This document shows, piece by piece, positions 46,747 to 57,242 of a stretch of DNA of 64,000 bases (position 1 is the stretch's first letter; each line of letters starts with the position of its first letter). Source of the stretch: Companilactobacillus zhongbaensis (lineage in GTDB: Bacteria; Bacillota; Bacilli; Lactobacillales; Lactobacillaceae); assembly GCF_003946515.1 (NCBI RefSeq), contig NZ_RHOM01000007.1, forward strand, positions 1-64,000. Reading direction: 5' to 3'. The notes under the pieces are model-generated. The model saw nothing but the letters and a program-made list of their open reading frames with translations. It did not search any database and was not told the origin of the DNA. The position numbers and the translations under genes are program-made.

Positions 46747-47515
46747 AACCATCAAAGAAGTTAAGGAAATACTGTCTCAAGCAGTGGATCAAACTACGTT
46801 AGATGAATTGTCTCTTGATGAGCGTAAAGGCGTTCAAAGATTGTTGGCCCAATATGCTAAACGACAAGAAGCAAAGCGTGAGTTATTAGTTACTTTTGAG
46901 AAAAAACAAACGCTCGAGCGACCTTTTTGGCAAAATGGCCAATACGTTGTCGGAGTTGATGAAGTTGGTCGTGGACCTTTAGCTGGACCAGTTGTTGTTG
47001 CAGCGGTTGCTTTACCGAGTGATAATACGCTTTATGAAGTCGATGACTCGAAGAAATTGTCGATCGCCAAGAGAAATGAATTGTATCGTCAAATTTGTGC
47101 CCAAGCGATCGATATTAGTGTGGCCGTTGGTTCACCGCGATTGATCGACCAAGAAAATATTTATCACGCTACTGAGTTGGTCATGAAAGATGCCATTGAT
47201 CAAATGTACTTAGTTCCTGATCATATTTTAGTTGATGCGATGACTATACCAGTCAACATCCCTCAAACTAAATTGATCAAAGGGGATGCTAAGTCACTCA
47301 GCATTGGTGCAGCTAGCATCATTGCGAAGGTAGCTCGAGATCGACTCATGGAAGAATATGATCGAAAATATCCTGAATTCGACTTTTTGCATAATGATGG
47401 CTATGGCACTAAGACTCACTTAGAAGCATTGGAGAAATGCGGCAAGACACCGATCCATCGCGAAAGTTTTTCGCCTGTCAAAAATATTTCGAAATTATAT
47501 CAACCACTTGCGTAA
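46736..47515 (+). CDS. rnhB: Ribonuclease HII
   Basis: It cleaves RNA in RNA-DNA hybrids and single ribonucleotides in DNA. The 259 residues contain the catalytic D75-E76 in VGVDEVGRGPLAGPVV and later acidic residues (ILVDAM). An N-terminal helical extension of about 70 residues is usual in Firmicutes. The start ATG at 46736 follows CGGAGAA and overlaps the end of rbgA by 11 bases. Confidence 0.96.
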   Translation: MKNKTIKEVKEILSQAVDQTTLDELSLDERKGVQRLLAQYAKRQEAKRELLVTFEKKQTLERPFWQNGQYVVGVDEVGRGPLAGPVVVAAVALPSDNTLYEVDDSKKLSIAKRNELYRQICAQAIDISVAVGSPRLIDQENIYHATELVMKDAIDQMYLVPDHILVDAMTIPVNIPQTKLIKGDAKSLSIGAASIIAKVARDRLMEEYDRKYPEFDFLHNDGYGTKTHLEALEKCGKTPIHRESFSPVKNISKLYQPLA

Positions 47516-47539
47516 TTTATTTACGAAGGTGGTTTTTTT

Positions 47540-48358
47540 ATGGATAAAATTACAAATTTTTTAGTCAAATGTCGTTTAACTAGATTAGTATCAAATCATG
47601 ACCTCTTAAAGATGCTTAAAATATCACTTGAGCGGGTCGATTTTTATCAAGAATGTTGTCGATATTTGCAGAATTCTTTAGGAAAAGAAAAATATAACCA
47701 GTTTCTACTATTAATAAGAGGTGTAGAATTAAATAATGTAAATGCGCTCTCATTCATGGATCCTTGTTATCCGATCCAACTGCGAAATATTTACGATCCA
47801 CCCGCTTTGTTGTTTTATCAAGGAAATAAAAATTTGCTTTTAACTCGATGTTTGGCTATTGTTGGTTCTAGGAATGCGACTAAATATAGCTATAACTGCA
47901 TTAGAGGTCTTGTTCCGCAAATTGTAGACAGATATACTATTTTAAGCGGGCTCGCTTTAGGAGCTGATATGATGGCTCATCAAGCTTGCCTGGATAATCA
48001 CGGTCAAACGATAGCGGTATTAGGAAATTGTCTGGAAGATTTTTATCCACCAGCAAATCGGTCCTTGCAAGAACAAATTGCAGCATCGGGACTTTTGCTG
48101 AGTGAGTATCCTCCCGGCGACCACCCACAACCGTGGCATTTCCCACAGCGCAATCGAATTATTGCTGGATTGTCAGAAAAGGTCATCATTACTGAAGCAA
48201 GACAAAGAAGCGGCTCTTTGATTACAGCCCAAATGGCATTAGATGCCAATAGGGATGTTTATGCGATCCCTGGTCCCATCATGTCAACTTATTCAAGTGG
48301 GACGAATCAGCTGATCAAAGAAGGTGCAATACCGTTAACAAATTTCACTGAAATTTAG
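47540..48358 (+). CDS. dprA: DNA-processing protein DprA
   Basis: DprA loads RecA on incoming single-stranded DNA in natural transformation. The 272 residues have an N-terminal helical region and an extended Rossmann fold with GSRNATKYS, SGLALGADMMAHQ and the FPQRNRIIAGLS motif. No C-terminal winged helix is present, which is common in this group. Its place between rnhB and topA is conserved. Presence alone does not show that the strain is competent. Confidence 0.96.
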   Translation: MDKITNFLVKCRLTRLVSNHDLLKMLKISLERVDFYQECCRYLQNSLGKEKYNQFLLLIRGVELNNVNALSFMDPCYPIQLRNIYDPPALLFYQGNKNLLLTRCLAIVGSRNATKYSYNCIRGLVPQIVDRYTILSGLALGADMMAHQACLDNHGQTIAVLGNCLEDFYPPANRSLQEQIAASGLLLSEYPPGDHPQPWHFPQRNRIIAGLSEKVIITEARQRSGSLITAQMALDANRDVYAIPGPIMSTYSSGTNQLIKEGAIPLTNFTEI

Positions 48359-48398
48359 AGAACGCTTTTTTTATTATCAAATTAACTGTATTATTTGA

Positions 48399-48427
48399 TT
48401 GACAAAACAAAAATTGATATTTAATAT
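48399..48427 (+). promoter_or_regulatory. Promoter of topA
   Basis: A consensus TTGACA (48399-48404) and TAATAT (48422-48427) are 17 bases apart. Confidence 0.75.
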
Positions 48428-48477
48428 AAGTTCAGTTTTTCATTTGAGTTATCGTTATGTAGAAAGGAGCACACTAC

Positions 48478-50559
48478 GTGCCATCATCAAAAAATCTGGT
48501 GATCGTAGAGTCACCATCTAAAGCAAAAACCATTGAGAAATATCTAGGTAGAAATTACCACGTAGTTGCTAGTTTAGGTCACGTGCGCGATTTACCTAAG
48601 AGTCAAATGGGTGTCGACGTTGAACACGATTATGAGCCTAAATACATCTCAATTCGTGGGAAAGGCCCCGTAATCAAGGATCTTAAGAAAGAAGCCAAGA
48701 AGGCTAAGCGAGTTTATCTGGCAGCCGATCCGGATCGTGAAGGAGAAGCCATTGCATGGCACGTCTCACACTTACTCGGATTAGACGTTGATGGAAAGAA
48801 TCGAGTTGTCTTCAACGAAATCACCAAAGACACCGTTAAACAAGCTTTCAAGAGCCCTCGTAGTATCGATATGAATTTGGTCGATGCTCAACAAGCTCGT
48901 CGTGTTCTTGACCGACTAGTAGGTTATTCGATCTCACCAATTCTTTGGGCAAAGGTCAAAAAGGGATTGAGTGCTGGACGTGTTCAATCGATCGCCTTGA
49001 AATTAGTCATTGAACGCGAAAATGCTATTAAGAAATTCGTCCCAGAAGAATACTGGACGATCGAATCTACTTTTAAACACAATCGTAAACAATTCAAAGC
49101 TAATTTTTACGGTATCAACCACAAGAAAGTCGATCTTAAAAACAATGACGCTGTGCAAGACGTCTTAAGTCGGATCGATAAGAAAGCTGACTTCGATGTT
49201 GAAAAGGTAACTAAGAAAGAACGCAAGCGCTTCCCAGCTGCACCTTTCACAACTAGTTCACTTCAACAAGAAGCTAACCGGAAGTTAAATTTCAAGACTA
49301 GAAAGACTATGATGATCGCCCAACAACTTTACGAAGGAATCAACCTTGGTAAAAAAGAAGGAACAGTTGGTTTGATCACTTATATGCGTACTGACTCGAA
49401 GCGTATTTCTAAAGTCGCCGTCCATGAAGCATCGCAATTTATTCATGAAGAATATGGTGAACCATTCGCAGCAGTCAAGAAGCGTAACGATAAGAACCAA
49501 GAAGGTGCACAAGATGCCCATGAGTCTATCCGTCCTTCATCGATCTATCGGACACCTAAGTCATTGAAAGACATTTTGTCTCGTGACCAATTCAGACTTT
49601 ACAGCTTGATCTGGTCAAGATTTGCTGCTAGTCAAATGACACCAGCAGTTTTCGACACTATGTCAGTTGATATTACTCAAAACAACGTAATGTTTAGAGC
49701 TAATGGTTCGAAGATGAAGTTTGAAGGTTACCGTAAGGTATACCAAAGTACTGCTGAAGCTAATAGTAAGGACAACATCTTACCTGACTTAGCTGAAGGC
49801 GATACAGTCCAACTTCAATCAAATGACCCATCTCAACATTTCACTCAACCACCAGCAAGATATACCGAAGCTTCTTTAGTTAAGGCTTTGGAAGAAAATG
49901 GTGTTGGACGTCCTTCAACTTATGCGCCAACCATTGATACGATCCAACGAAGATATTACGTAAAATTGAACGGTAAGAGTTTTGAACCCACTGAACTCGG
50001 TGGTATCGTTGATAACTTGATCCAGGACTATTTCCCAGATATCGTCAACGTTGACTTCACGGCTAATCTTGAAGATGAACTTGATCACATTGAAGAAGGT
50101 AAAGAAAACTGGGTCAAAGTCGTTGATCGTTATTATCGTCCATTTGAAAAAGAACTGAAATCGGCTGAAGATAAGATCGAAAAAGTCCAAATCAAAGATG
50201 AACCAGCAGGTATCGACTGTGATATTTGTGGGGCACCAATGGTCATCAAATTAGGACGTTACGGTAAGTTCTACGCTTGTTCAAGATTCCCAGATTGTCG
50301 TAATACTAAACCGATTGTTAAAGAAATCGGCGTAACTTGTCCTAAATGTAAAAAAGGTCAAGTTATCGAAAGAAAATCCAAGAAAAACCGGATCTTCTAC
50401 GGTTGCTCAAGATATCCCGAATGTGACTTTGTCTCATGGGATAAACCAATCAACAGAACTTGTCCTAAGGATCAACATTACTTAGTTGAGAAGAAGGTCA
50501 AAGGTGGACGTCAAGTCGTTTGTCCTAATGGTGACTATGAAGAAGCCGTTCAAAAATAA
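48478..50559 (+). CDS. topA: DNA topoisomerase I
   Basis: This type IA enzyme relaxes negative supercoils. The 693 residues include the TOPRIM domain ([18 protein letters not shown]), the active tyrosine Y302 in TYMRTDS, and C-terminal cysteine-rich zinc fingers ([16 protein letters not shown] and two CSRxPxC motifs). The start is GTG at 48478 after AAAGGAG. Its stop overlaps the xerC start (TAATG). Confidence 0.97.
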   Translation: MPSSKNLVIVESPSKAKTIEKYLGRNYHVVASLGHVRDLPKSQMGVDVEHDYEPKYISIRGKGPVIKDLKKEAKKAKRVYLAADPDREGEAIAWHVSHLLGLDVDGKNRVVFNEITKDTVKQAFKSPRSIDMNLVDAQQARRVLDRLVGYSISPILWAKVKKGLSAGRVQSIALKLVIERENAIKKFVPEEYWTIESTFKHNRKQFKANFYGINHKKVDLKNNDAVQDVLSRIDKKADFDVEKVTKKERKRFPAAPFTTSSLQQEANRKLNFKTRKTMMIAQQLYEGINLGKKEGTVGLITYMRTDSKRISKVAVHEASQFIHEEYGEPFAAVKKRNDKNQEGAQDAHESIRPSSIYRTPKSLKDILSRDQFRLYSLIWSRFAASQMTPAVFDTMSVDITQNNVMFRANGSKMKFEGYRKVYQSTAEANSKDNILPDLAEGDTVQLQSNDPSQHFTQPPARYTEASLVKALEENGVGRPSTYAPTIDTIQRRYYVKLNGKSFEPTELGGIVDNLIQDYFPDIVNVDFTANLEDELDHIEEGKENWVKVVDRYYRPFEKELKSAEDKIEKVQIKDEPAGIDCDICGAPMVIKLGRYGKFYACSRFPDCRNTKPIVKEIGVTCPKCKKGQVIERKSKKNRIFYGCSRYPECDFVSWDKPINRTCPKDQHYLVEKKVKGGRQVVCPNGDYEEAVQK

Positions 50560-51458
50560 TGATCGAACAAGATCTAGTTGATAAATTCGTGGACTACTTA
50601 GTCGTTAACCGTCACTATTCTGACGAGACTAAGAAGTCGTATCTCGAGGACATTAACAATTTTGTTAAGGCTTTGGATGAAAACGGCGGATTTAAAGGTT
50701 TTACCGTTGTCGACCGTTTCGATGTTGAAACTTATTTGACTTATGTTGATGAGCAAAATTATGCCGATGATACGATCGCACGCAGAATGTCATCAATGCG
50801 TTCGTTTTATAATTTTTTAGTTAAAAATGACTTCGTATCGCAAAATCCTTTTGAGCTAGTTCAACTTCGGCGCAAAGGACGTAAATTGCCGAGATTTTTT
50901 TATGAAAAAGAAATGGATCAACTTTTTGAAGCGGTCCAAGGTGACGACATTCTTTCCTTAAGAAACTCAGCTTTGTTAGAATTGTTATATGCAACAGGGA
51001 TGCGTGTCAGTGAATGTGCCAATTTGACGATTTCACAGTTAGATTTTAATAATGGCATCGTCTTGATCCATGGTAAGGGTGACAAGGATCGCTATGTTCC
51101 CTTTGGCGAATATGCGCAAGCTGCCTTGAAGAAATACCTTGCTGGATCACGCCAGAAACTGATGGGGAGATATCAAGAGCATCACGACTTCGTGTTTGTG
51201 AACAATCGAGGGAAACAGATCACGAGTCGAGGCATCGAATACATCTTAGATAAAATTATCAAAAAGACTAGTTTGACTGCCGACATTCATCCCCATATGA
51301 TCCGCCATACTTTTGCGACCCATTTGTTAGATAATGGGGCAGACCTAAGAACGGTCCAAGAAATGCTCGGCCACTCGAGTTTATCGACAACCCAGATCTA
51401 TACGCATGTAACGATGGATCATTTGCAAAAAGACTACAAGAAATATTTTCCAAGATAA
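50559..51458 (+). CDS. xerC: Tyrosine recombinase XerC
   Basis: This is the partner of XerD at dif. The 299 residues have the catalytic residues R149 (ATGMRVSEC), HMIRHTFATHLL, GHSSLSTTQIYTHV and Y281. The topA-xerC-hslV-hslU order is standard in Firmicutes, although trmFO, often between topA and xerC, is absent here. Confidence 0.95.
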   Translation: MIEQDLVDKFVDYLVVNRHYSDETKKSYLEDINNFVKALDENGGFKGFTVVDRFDVETYLTYVDEQNYADDTIARRMSSMRSFYNFLVKNDFVSQNPFELVQLRRKGRKLPRFFYEKEMDQLFEAVQGDDILSLRNSALLELLYATGMRVSECANLTISQLDFNNGIVLIHGKGDKDRYVPFGEYAQAALKKYLAGSRQKLMGRYQEHHDFVFVNNRGKQITSRGIEYILDKIIKKTSLTADIHPHMIRHTFATHLLDNGADLRTVQEMLGHSSLSTTQIYTHVTMDHLQKDYKKYFPR

Positions 51459-51473
51459 GAGAGGATATAATAA

Positions 51474-51998
51474 ATGACAACTATTTTAGCTGTAAAACAC
51501 AATGGAAAAACTGCTATTGCTGGTGACGGACAAGTCACACTTAGCGAGAAATTCATCATGAAAGGTTCAGCTCACAAGATCAGAAGAATTTTTGATGATC
51601 AAGTAATCATCGGCTTTGCCGGTGGTGTTGCTGACGCGATCACTTTACAAGATTGGCTTGAAAAGAAATTAAAGGCTTATTCAGGTAATTTGAAACGTGC
51701 TGCTGTAGAATTAGCTCAAGACTGGAGAAAAGATCCACAACTTCAAAAGCTCGAAGCTATGGTGATCGCCTTAGATAAGGATACAGTCTTATTGATCTCT
51801 GGTAGTGGTGAAGTAATTGAACCGGATGAAGACGTTATTTCCATCGGTTCAGGTGGTAACTTTGCTCAAGCTGCTGCGGTAGCAATGCAAAGACACTCAA
51901 CTGATATGACAGCTGAAGAAATTGCACGAGAGGGTGTTAATATCGCTTCAGGTATCGATATTTTCACAAATACTAATATCATTACGGACAAATTTTAG
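51474..51998 (+). CDS. hslV: ATP-dependent protease subunit HslV (ClpQ)
   Basis: It forms the proteolytic chamber of the HslUV protease. The 174 residues start MTTILAVKHNGKTAIAGDGQ, and the nucleophile would be T2 after removal of the first methionine. GSGGNFAQAAA is conserved. hslU follows after 13 bases. Confidence 0.97.
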   Translation: MTTILAVKHNGKTAIAGDGQVTLSEKFIMKGSAHKIRRIFDDQVIIGFAGGVADAITLQDWLEKKLKAYSGNLKRAAVELAQDWRKDPQLQKLEAMVIALDKDTVLLISGSGEVIEPDEDVISIGSGGNFAQAAAVAMQRHSTDMTAEEIAREGVNIASGIDIFTNTNIITDKF

Positions 51999-52011
51999 AG
52001 GAGATTCATAA

Positions 52012-53448
52012 ATGGAAAATTTAACTCCAAGACAAATCGTTCAAGCACTAGATAAATACATCATTGGACAAGACGATGCTAAACGCTCTGTGGCCATTGC
52101 TTTGTATAACCGTTACCGGAGAATGCAAGTTCCCGAAAAGATGCAAAAAGAGATCACACCTAAGAACTTAATGATGATCGGACCTACTGGTGTAGGTAAA
52201 ACTGAAATTGCTCGTCGTTTAGCTAAGGTAGTTAAAGCACCTTTTGTTAAAGTTGAAGCTACTAAGTTTACTGAAGTTGGTTACGTTGGTCGTGACGTTG
52301 AATCAATGGTTAGAGATTTGATGGATGTATCAGTAACGATGGAAGAAGACGAAAAGTTTGCTGAAATCAGACCTGAAGTCAAACGTAAGGTAGATAAGAA
52401 GTTAGTTAAGCTCTTAGTGCCTGCTATCAAAAAAGAAACTAAACAAGAAAATGGCATGAACGATTTCATGTCAATGTTGACTAATATGGGCAACTCATCA
52501 AATCTTGGTGACATGCTAAGAACTGGTGATCAAGCCGAAAACGAAGATCCCGATGAGGGCCGTGACGTAACTGATGACATTAGAGACCAACGTTTGTCAG
52601 TTAAAGAACAACTTGATAAGGGACTTTTGGAAGATAAAGAAGTTACTATCAAAGTTCAAGAATCTAGAAAAGCTCCTATGAACGACCAAATGCAACAAAT
52701 GGGTGTTGATATGAGCGGCATGATGGATCAATTAATGCCTAAGAAGATGATCTCTAGAACTTTACCAGTTAAAGAAGCTCGTGAAGTCTTGATCCGTGAA
52801 GAATCATCAAAACGTGTCGACCACGACGAGATCTATCAAGGTGCCATCGACCGTGCTGAAAATAACGGTATTATTTTCATCGATGAGTTCGATAAAATCG
52901 CACCTGGTGACAAACGTACTTCTGGTGAAGTTTCTCGTGAAGGTGTTCAACGTGACATTTTGCCTATCGTTGAAGGTTCACAAGTTAATACTAAATACGG
53001 TGCTGTAAGAACTGATCACATGTTATTTATTGCTTCAGGTGCTTTCGCCGAAAGTAAACCTAGTGATCTGATCGCCGAATTACAAGGACGTTTCCCAATC
53101 AGAGTTGAACTAAAAGACTTAACAGAAGACGACTTCGTTCAGATCTTGACAGTTCCCGATAATGCTTTGACTAAGCAATACGTTGCTTTGACTAAGGCAG
53201 ACGGCATCAACTTAGTATTCACTAAAGAAGCAGTTGAAGAAATCGCCAAAGTGGCATTTGATTTAAATAACACTAACCAAAATATTGGTGCTAGAAGACT
53301 TTCAACAGTTCTTGAAAAGATTTTAAGTGATATTTTATTTGAAGGCCCAGATATGCAAATGGGTGATATTACAATTACTCATGAATACGTCAAAGAACAA
53401 GTTGGCAAGATTGTTTCCGACAAAGACCTTTCACGTTATATTCTATAG
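52012..53448 (+). CDS. hslU: ATP-dependent protease ATPase subunit HslU (ClpY)
   Basis: This AAA+ unfoldase feeds proteins to HslV. The 478 residues have Walker A GPTGVGKTE at about 57-65, the GYVGRDVESM pore loop, a long intermediate domain (about 110-260), Walker B IIFIDEFDKI, and the C-terminal sensor 2 GARRLSTVLEKIL. The end DLSRYIL matches the tail that docks in HslV. codY does not follow as it does in Bacillus. Confidence 0.97.
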   Translation: MENLTPRQIVQALDKYIIGQDDAKRSVAIALYNRYRRMQVPEKMQKEITPKNLMMIGPTGVGKTEIARRLAKVVKAPFVKVEATKFTEVGYVGRDVESMVRDLMDVSVTMEEDEKFAEIRPEVKRKVDKKLVKLLVPAIKKETKQENGMNDFMSMLTNMGNSSNLGDMLRTGDQAENEDPDEGRDVTDDIRDQRLSVKEQLDKGLLEDKEVTIKVQESRKAPMNDQMQQMGVDMSGMMDQLMPKKMISRTLPVKEAREVLIREESSKRVDHDEIYQGAIDRAENNGIIFIDEFDKIAPGDKRTSGEVSREGVQRDILPIVEGSQVNTKYGAVRTDHMLFIASGAFAESKPSDLIAELQGRFPIRVELKDLTEDDFVQILTVPDNALTKQYVALTKADGINLVFTKEAVEEIAKVAFDLNNTNQNIGARRLSTVLEKILSDILFEGPDMQMGDITITHEYVKEQVGKIVSDKDLSRYIL

Positions 53449-53459
53449 AGGTGAAAGTC

Positions 53460-54335
53460 ATGGAAATATACACTGTACAAAACGATTTTTTAAAAATTCA
53501 AGTTAAATCAGCTGGTGCTGAGATCATTAGTATTCAAGATAATTCTAGTGAGGAATACATTTGGCAAGCCGACCCTGATATTTGGAATCGCCATGCCCCT
53601 GTATTATTTCCAATCGTTGGTCGCCTAAATGGCGATCATTACTATTATCAAGATAAGAAATATCAAATGAATCAACACGGATTTGCTCGTGATAAAGAAT
53701 TTACTTTGGAATCGCAAAATGATAATAAACTAGTTTTGACCTTAGTCGATGATGAATCGACTCAAGAAATTTATCCATTCCGTTTTCAATTGAAGATCAT
53801 TTATCAATTAGTGAAGGATTCGCTGCAGATCAGTTATATCGTTGATAATCCCGATTCAGAAAATGATTTATACTTCTCGATCGGTGCTCATCCTGGTTTC
53901 AAGGTACCATTTGCTCAGAATACTAACTATGAAGATTATCAGATCAAGGTTTCTCCGGAAGATACTCATTCACGGATATCTTTAAAGGATAGCAATATTG
54001 ATCTAAGCCAAGAACATCGTGTCGATAATCAAGACTTTGCGTTAACTCACGAGGCTTTTGTCGACGATGCAATCATTTATAGTTTGACGGAACCAACTTT
54101 GATCGAGATCAGTAGTGAAAAGACTGACCACCAGATCAAATTGGATACCGGAAATGCCAAGTTTGTTGGTATTTGGTCACAATATCCCGAAAAAGGTGAT
54201 TTCGTATGTATTGAGCCTTGGTGGGGCATTGCCGATGAGATCGACACTGATCACCAACTAACTAGTAAGTATGGGATCAATCAATTAAAGCCGAATGAGA
54301 GATTCGAAGGTTATTACAGTATTTCGATCAAGTAA
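53460..54335 (+). CDS. Aldose 1-epimerase family protein (LacX-like)
   Basis: The 291-residue protein has the galactose mutarotase fold with NRHAPVLFPIVGRLNGD, GFARDKEF, SIGAHPGF and ICIEPWWG-like (CIEPWWGIADE) motifs, closest to LacX-type epimerases. The sugar acted upon is unknown. The start ATG at 53460 follows GAGGTGAAAG. The GTG at 53451 belongs to that site. It is probably co-transcribed with hslUV. Confidence 0.88.
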   Translation: MEIYTVQNDFLKIQVKSAGAEIISIQDNSSEEYIWQADPDIWNRHAPVLFPIVGRLNGDHYYYQDKKYQMNQHGFARDKEFTLESQNDNKLVLTLVDDESTQEIYPFRFQLKIIYQLVKDSLQISYIVDNPDSENDLYFSIGAHPGFKVPFAQNTNYEDYQIKVSPEDTHSRISLKDSNIDLSQEHRVDNQDFALTHEAFVDDAIIYSLTEPTLIEISSEKTDHQIKLDTGNAKFVGIWSQYPEKGDFVCIEPWWGIADEIDTDHQLTSKYGINQLKPNERFEGYYSISIK

Positions 54336-54356
54336 TATTGATTCAAAATAAGCAAT

Positions 54357-54388
54357 AAAAAAAAGACGACCTTAATGGTCGTCTTTTT
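54357..54388. terminator. Bidirectional terminator overlapping the plsY end
   Basis: AAGACGACC and GGTCGTCTT pair around TTAAT, with A-runs and T-runs on both sides. On the minus strand the stem contains the last codons of plsY (EKDDH), so it is at best partly usable for plsY itself. Confidence 0.85.
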
Positions 54389-55013
54389 CTTGAAGTTTTT
54401 TCTGTTGACGTTTATATGCTAAACCGATAGCAACAAGATTTTCTTTTCCCTTGAGTAGACGTTTAATGTTAGGGATGTGTTTGACGTAAATGATCACAGT
54501 GACAACGCAGGCGACTGAAGTTAAGATCCAGTCGTGCATAAAACCAGAAGCCACAGTGAAAACGACGATAGTTATCAAACTTGCAACGCTGACCATGCTA
54601 GTTAAGTAAACGATCAAAGCAAAGCAGGCGAAGCAAACGATGAATAAAATGGGACTATATGCTAGCAAGATCCCAGCACTAGTAGCAACGGCTTTACCAC
54701 CCCTAAACTTCAAAAAGATCGAGAAAACATGGCCGATCACTGCGAACAATCCAACGAATAACATCCAAGGACGATCGATACCGACAAAAATCGGTAAGAA
54801 AGCTCCTAAGGTCCCCTTTAAGATGTCAACAAATAGTACTGCAGTACCTGCGATTGGACCAAAGACCCGATAAGCATTAGTAGTACCGACGTTGCCGCTT
54901 CCGTAATCAAAGATATTCTTGTGAAAGAAAACCTTACCAACGATGTACGCCGTCGGAAACGAACCAATCACGTATGCTAGGATCATGCAGATAACGAGTT
55001 TGGTAATTAACAT
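54372..55013 (-). CDS. plsY: Glycerol-3-phosphate acyltransferase PlsY
   Basis: It acylates glycerol-3-phosphate with acyl-phosphate in the first step of phospholipid synthesis. The 213 residues form a multi-pass membrane protein with the three PlsY motifs: GSFPTAYIVG, SGNVGTTNAYRVFG and KFRGGKAVATSAG. It diverges from parE, a conserved arrangement in Firmicutes. Confidence 0.97.
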   Translation of the reverse strand: MLITKLVICMILAYVIGSFPTAYIVGKVFFHKNIFDYGSGNVGTTNAYRVFGPIAGTAVLFVDILKGTLGAFLPIFVGIDRPWMLFVGLFAVIGHVFSIFLKFRGGKAVATSAGILLAYSPILFIVCFACFALIVYLTSMVSVASLITIVVFTVASGFMHDWILTSVACVVTVIIYVKHIPNIKRLLKGKENLVAIGLAYKRQQKKLQEKDDH

Positions 55014-55180
55014 AAAATCACTCTCATTTCTTATTTGTTTAAGTGTACATCTATTTCTAATAGTTTAAACTACTAATGTACATCATACCCGTTTTTTTTA
55101 AAATTATTTAGACAATAATGGAATTTAACAAAATTTAACTTTTAAAAAGAACGTATGTTTGTTTTACTTTTTTATTTCCA

Positions 55181-55189
55181 TGCTATAAT
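55181..55189 (+). promoter_or_regulatory. Promoter (-10) of parE-parC
   Basis: TGCTATAAT is an extended -10 element 43 bases before the parE start. TTGTTT at 55159-55164 is a possible -35 box with 19-base spacing. Confidence 0.6.
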
Positions 55190-55231
55190 TAAACACTGTT
55201 ACTAAGCTTAATTTAAAAAGGAATGATTTAA

Positions 55232-57232
55232 ATGCCTAAATCATCTTATGATGATTCTTCTATCCAGATCCTCGAAGGCTTAGAAGCCGTACGTAAACGT
55301 CCAGGTATGTACATCGGTTCGACCGATTCACGTGGTTTACACCATCTAGTTTACGAAATTGTCGACAACGCAGTCGACGAGGCTCTTTCAGGATATGGTA
55401 AAGAGATTAATGTATCAATCAATGAGGACAACAGTATCACGGTTGTCGATCATGGTCGGGGGATGCCGACAGGAATGCACTCTTCAGGAAAACCCACTAT
55501 TGAAGTTATCCTGACTGTTTTGCATGCCGGTGGTAAGTTCTCCGAGAACAGTTATAAGACATCAGGTGGACTGCACGGTGTTGGTTCATCAGTAGTTAAT
55601 GCCTTGTCTGAATGGATGACAGTTCGTGTTGTCCGTGACCACAAAGTTTACGAAGAACGTTTCGAAAACGGTGGTCATCCTAAAGGAACTTTGAAGATGA
55701 CGGGAAAGACTAAAGAAGATAGTGGAACAACTATCAGCTTTAAGCCGGATCCAACAATTTTCCAAACGACCAAATTCAACTTTGACACTTTAGCAGAAAG
55801 ATTACGGGAGTCCGCCTTTTTGCTTAAAGGTGTTAAATTTACTATTACCGATAAACGCGGCGAAGAAGACCGTGAGGAAGTATTCCACTATGAAGACGGT
55901 ATCCAATCTTTCGTTAAATATTTAAACGAAGGTAAGGACGCCTTAGGTGGTATTTTCTACGTTGAAGGTGAAAACTCAGGGATCGAGATTGAATTTTCTG
56001 GTCAATACAATGACGGTTATTCGGAAAATATCATCTCATTCGTCAACAACGTGCGGACTGCTGATGGTGGTACTCATGAAGCCGGGATGAAATCTGGTTT
56101 GACTAAAGCTTTCAACGACTACGCAAAGAAGGTCGGATTGCTCAAGGAAAATAGTAAGAATCTTGAAGGTAGTGATGTTCGTGAAGGACTATCAGCTATC
56201 ATCTCGGTTCGGATACCTGAAGAGATCTTACAATTTGAGGGTCAAACTAAAGGAAAGCTAGGAACACCCCAGGCCCGTTCAGCTGTAGATCAGCTAGTAT
56301 ACGAGCAGATGAGCTTTTATTTGATGGAAAATGGAGAACAGGCCCAGACATTGGTGAAAAAGGCTCTCAAGGCGCGTGAGGCACGTAATGCGGCCAGAAA
56401 AGCGCGTGAGTCGAGCCGAAATGGCAAAAAGAACAAGAAAAATGACGGTTTATTGTCAGGTAAGTTGACGCCAGCTCAATCGAAAAACTCCGCTAAGAAT
56501 GAGTTATTCCTAGTCGAGGGTGATTCTGCCGGTGGTTCCGCTAAACAAGGACGAGACCGGAAATTCCAAGCTATCTTGCCATTGCGTGGTAAAGTATTGA
56601 ACACGCAAAAAGCCAAACTAGAAGACATTTACAAAAATGAAGAGATCAATACGATGATCTATACTATCGGAGCAGGTGTTGGTGCCGACTTCAAACTTGA
56701 AGATCGTAATTACGATAAGGTTATTATTATGACCGATGCCGATGATGACGGTTCTCATATTCAGATCTTGTTATTGACCTTCTTCTATCGCTACATGAGA
56801 CCGCTAGTTGAAGCAGGTCACGTATACATCGCTTTACCACCACTTTATCGAGTTCAAAAGGGACGTGGTAGCAAGATCTATAATCGCTACGCTTGGACTC
56901 CAGAAGAGTTAGCCGAATCGATCAAAGAAGCTGGTAAAGGATACGACCTCCAAAGATTTAAGGGTCTAGGTGAAATGAATGCTGACCAACTTTGGAAGAC
57001 AACTATGGATCCAGAAAATCGGATCTTGATCAGAGTTAACATCGATGATGCTGCTCTAGCCGAACGTCGCGTCACAACGTTAATGGGTGACAAAGTTAAA
57101 CCAAGACGTGAGTGGATCGAGAAAAACGTTCGCTTCAACGGAACTGAAGAAGGCGACAACATTTTGGAAAAAGTCGATGACAACGACCACATGGATAGCC
57201 AAATTGTTGATGATTTATTGAACAAGGAATAG
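55232..57232 (+). CDS. parE: DNA topoisomerase IV subunit B
   Basis: ParE is the ATPase subunit that decatenates chromosomes with ParC. The 666 residues contain the GHKL ATP site (EIVDNAVDEALSG, GRGMPTG, GGLHGVGSSVVNALS) and the TOPRIM motif LVEGDSAGGSAKQGRDR, with TDADDDGSHI. It is distinguished from GyrB by the plsY neighbour and the parC partner. parC starts 10 bases downstream. Confidence 0.97.
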   Translation: MPKSSYDDSSIQILEGLEAVRKRPGMYIGSTDSRGLHHLVYEIVDNAVDEALSGYGKEINVSINEDNSITVVDHGRGMPTGMHSSGKPTIEVILTVLHAGGKFSENSYKTSGGLHGVGSSVVNALSEWMTVRVVRDHKVYEERFENGGHPKGTLKMTGKTKEDSGTTISFKPDPTIFQTTKFNFDTLAERLRESAFLLKGVKFTITDKRGEEDREEVFHYEDGIQSFVKYLNEGKDALGGIFYVEGENSGIEIEFSGQYNDGYSENIISFVNNVRTADGGTHEAGMKSGLTKAFNDYAKKVGLLKENSKNLEGSDVREGLSAIISVRIPEEILQFEGQTKGKLGTPQARSAVDQLVYEQMSFYLMENGEQAQTLVKKALKAREARNAARKARESSRNGKKNKKNDGLLSGKLTPAQSKNSAKNELFLVEGDSAGGSAKQGRDRKFQAILPLRGKVLNTQKAKLEDIYKNEEINTMIYTIGAGVGADFKLEDRNYDKVIIMTDADDDGSHIQILLLTFFYRYMRPLVEAGHVYIALPPLYRVQKGRGSKIYNRYAWTPEELAESIKEAGKGYDLQRFKGLGEMNADQLWKTTMDPENRILIRVNIDDAALAERRVTTLMGDKVKPRREWIEKNVRFNGTEEGDNILEKVDDNDHMDSQIVDDLLNKE

Positions 57233-57242
57233 GTGATAAATA

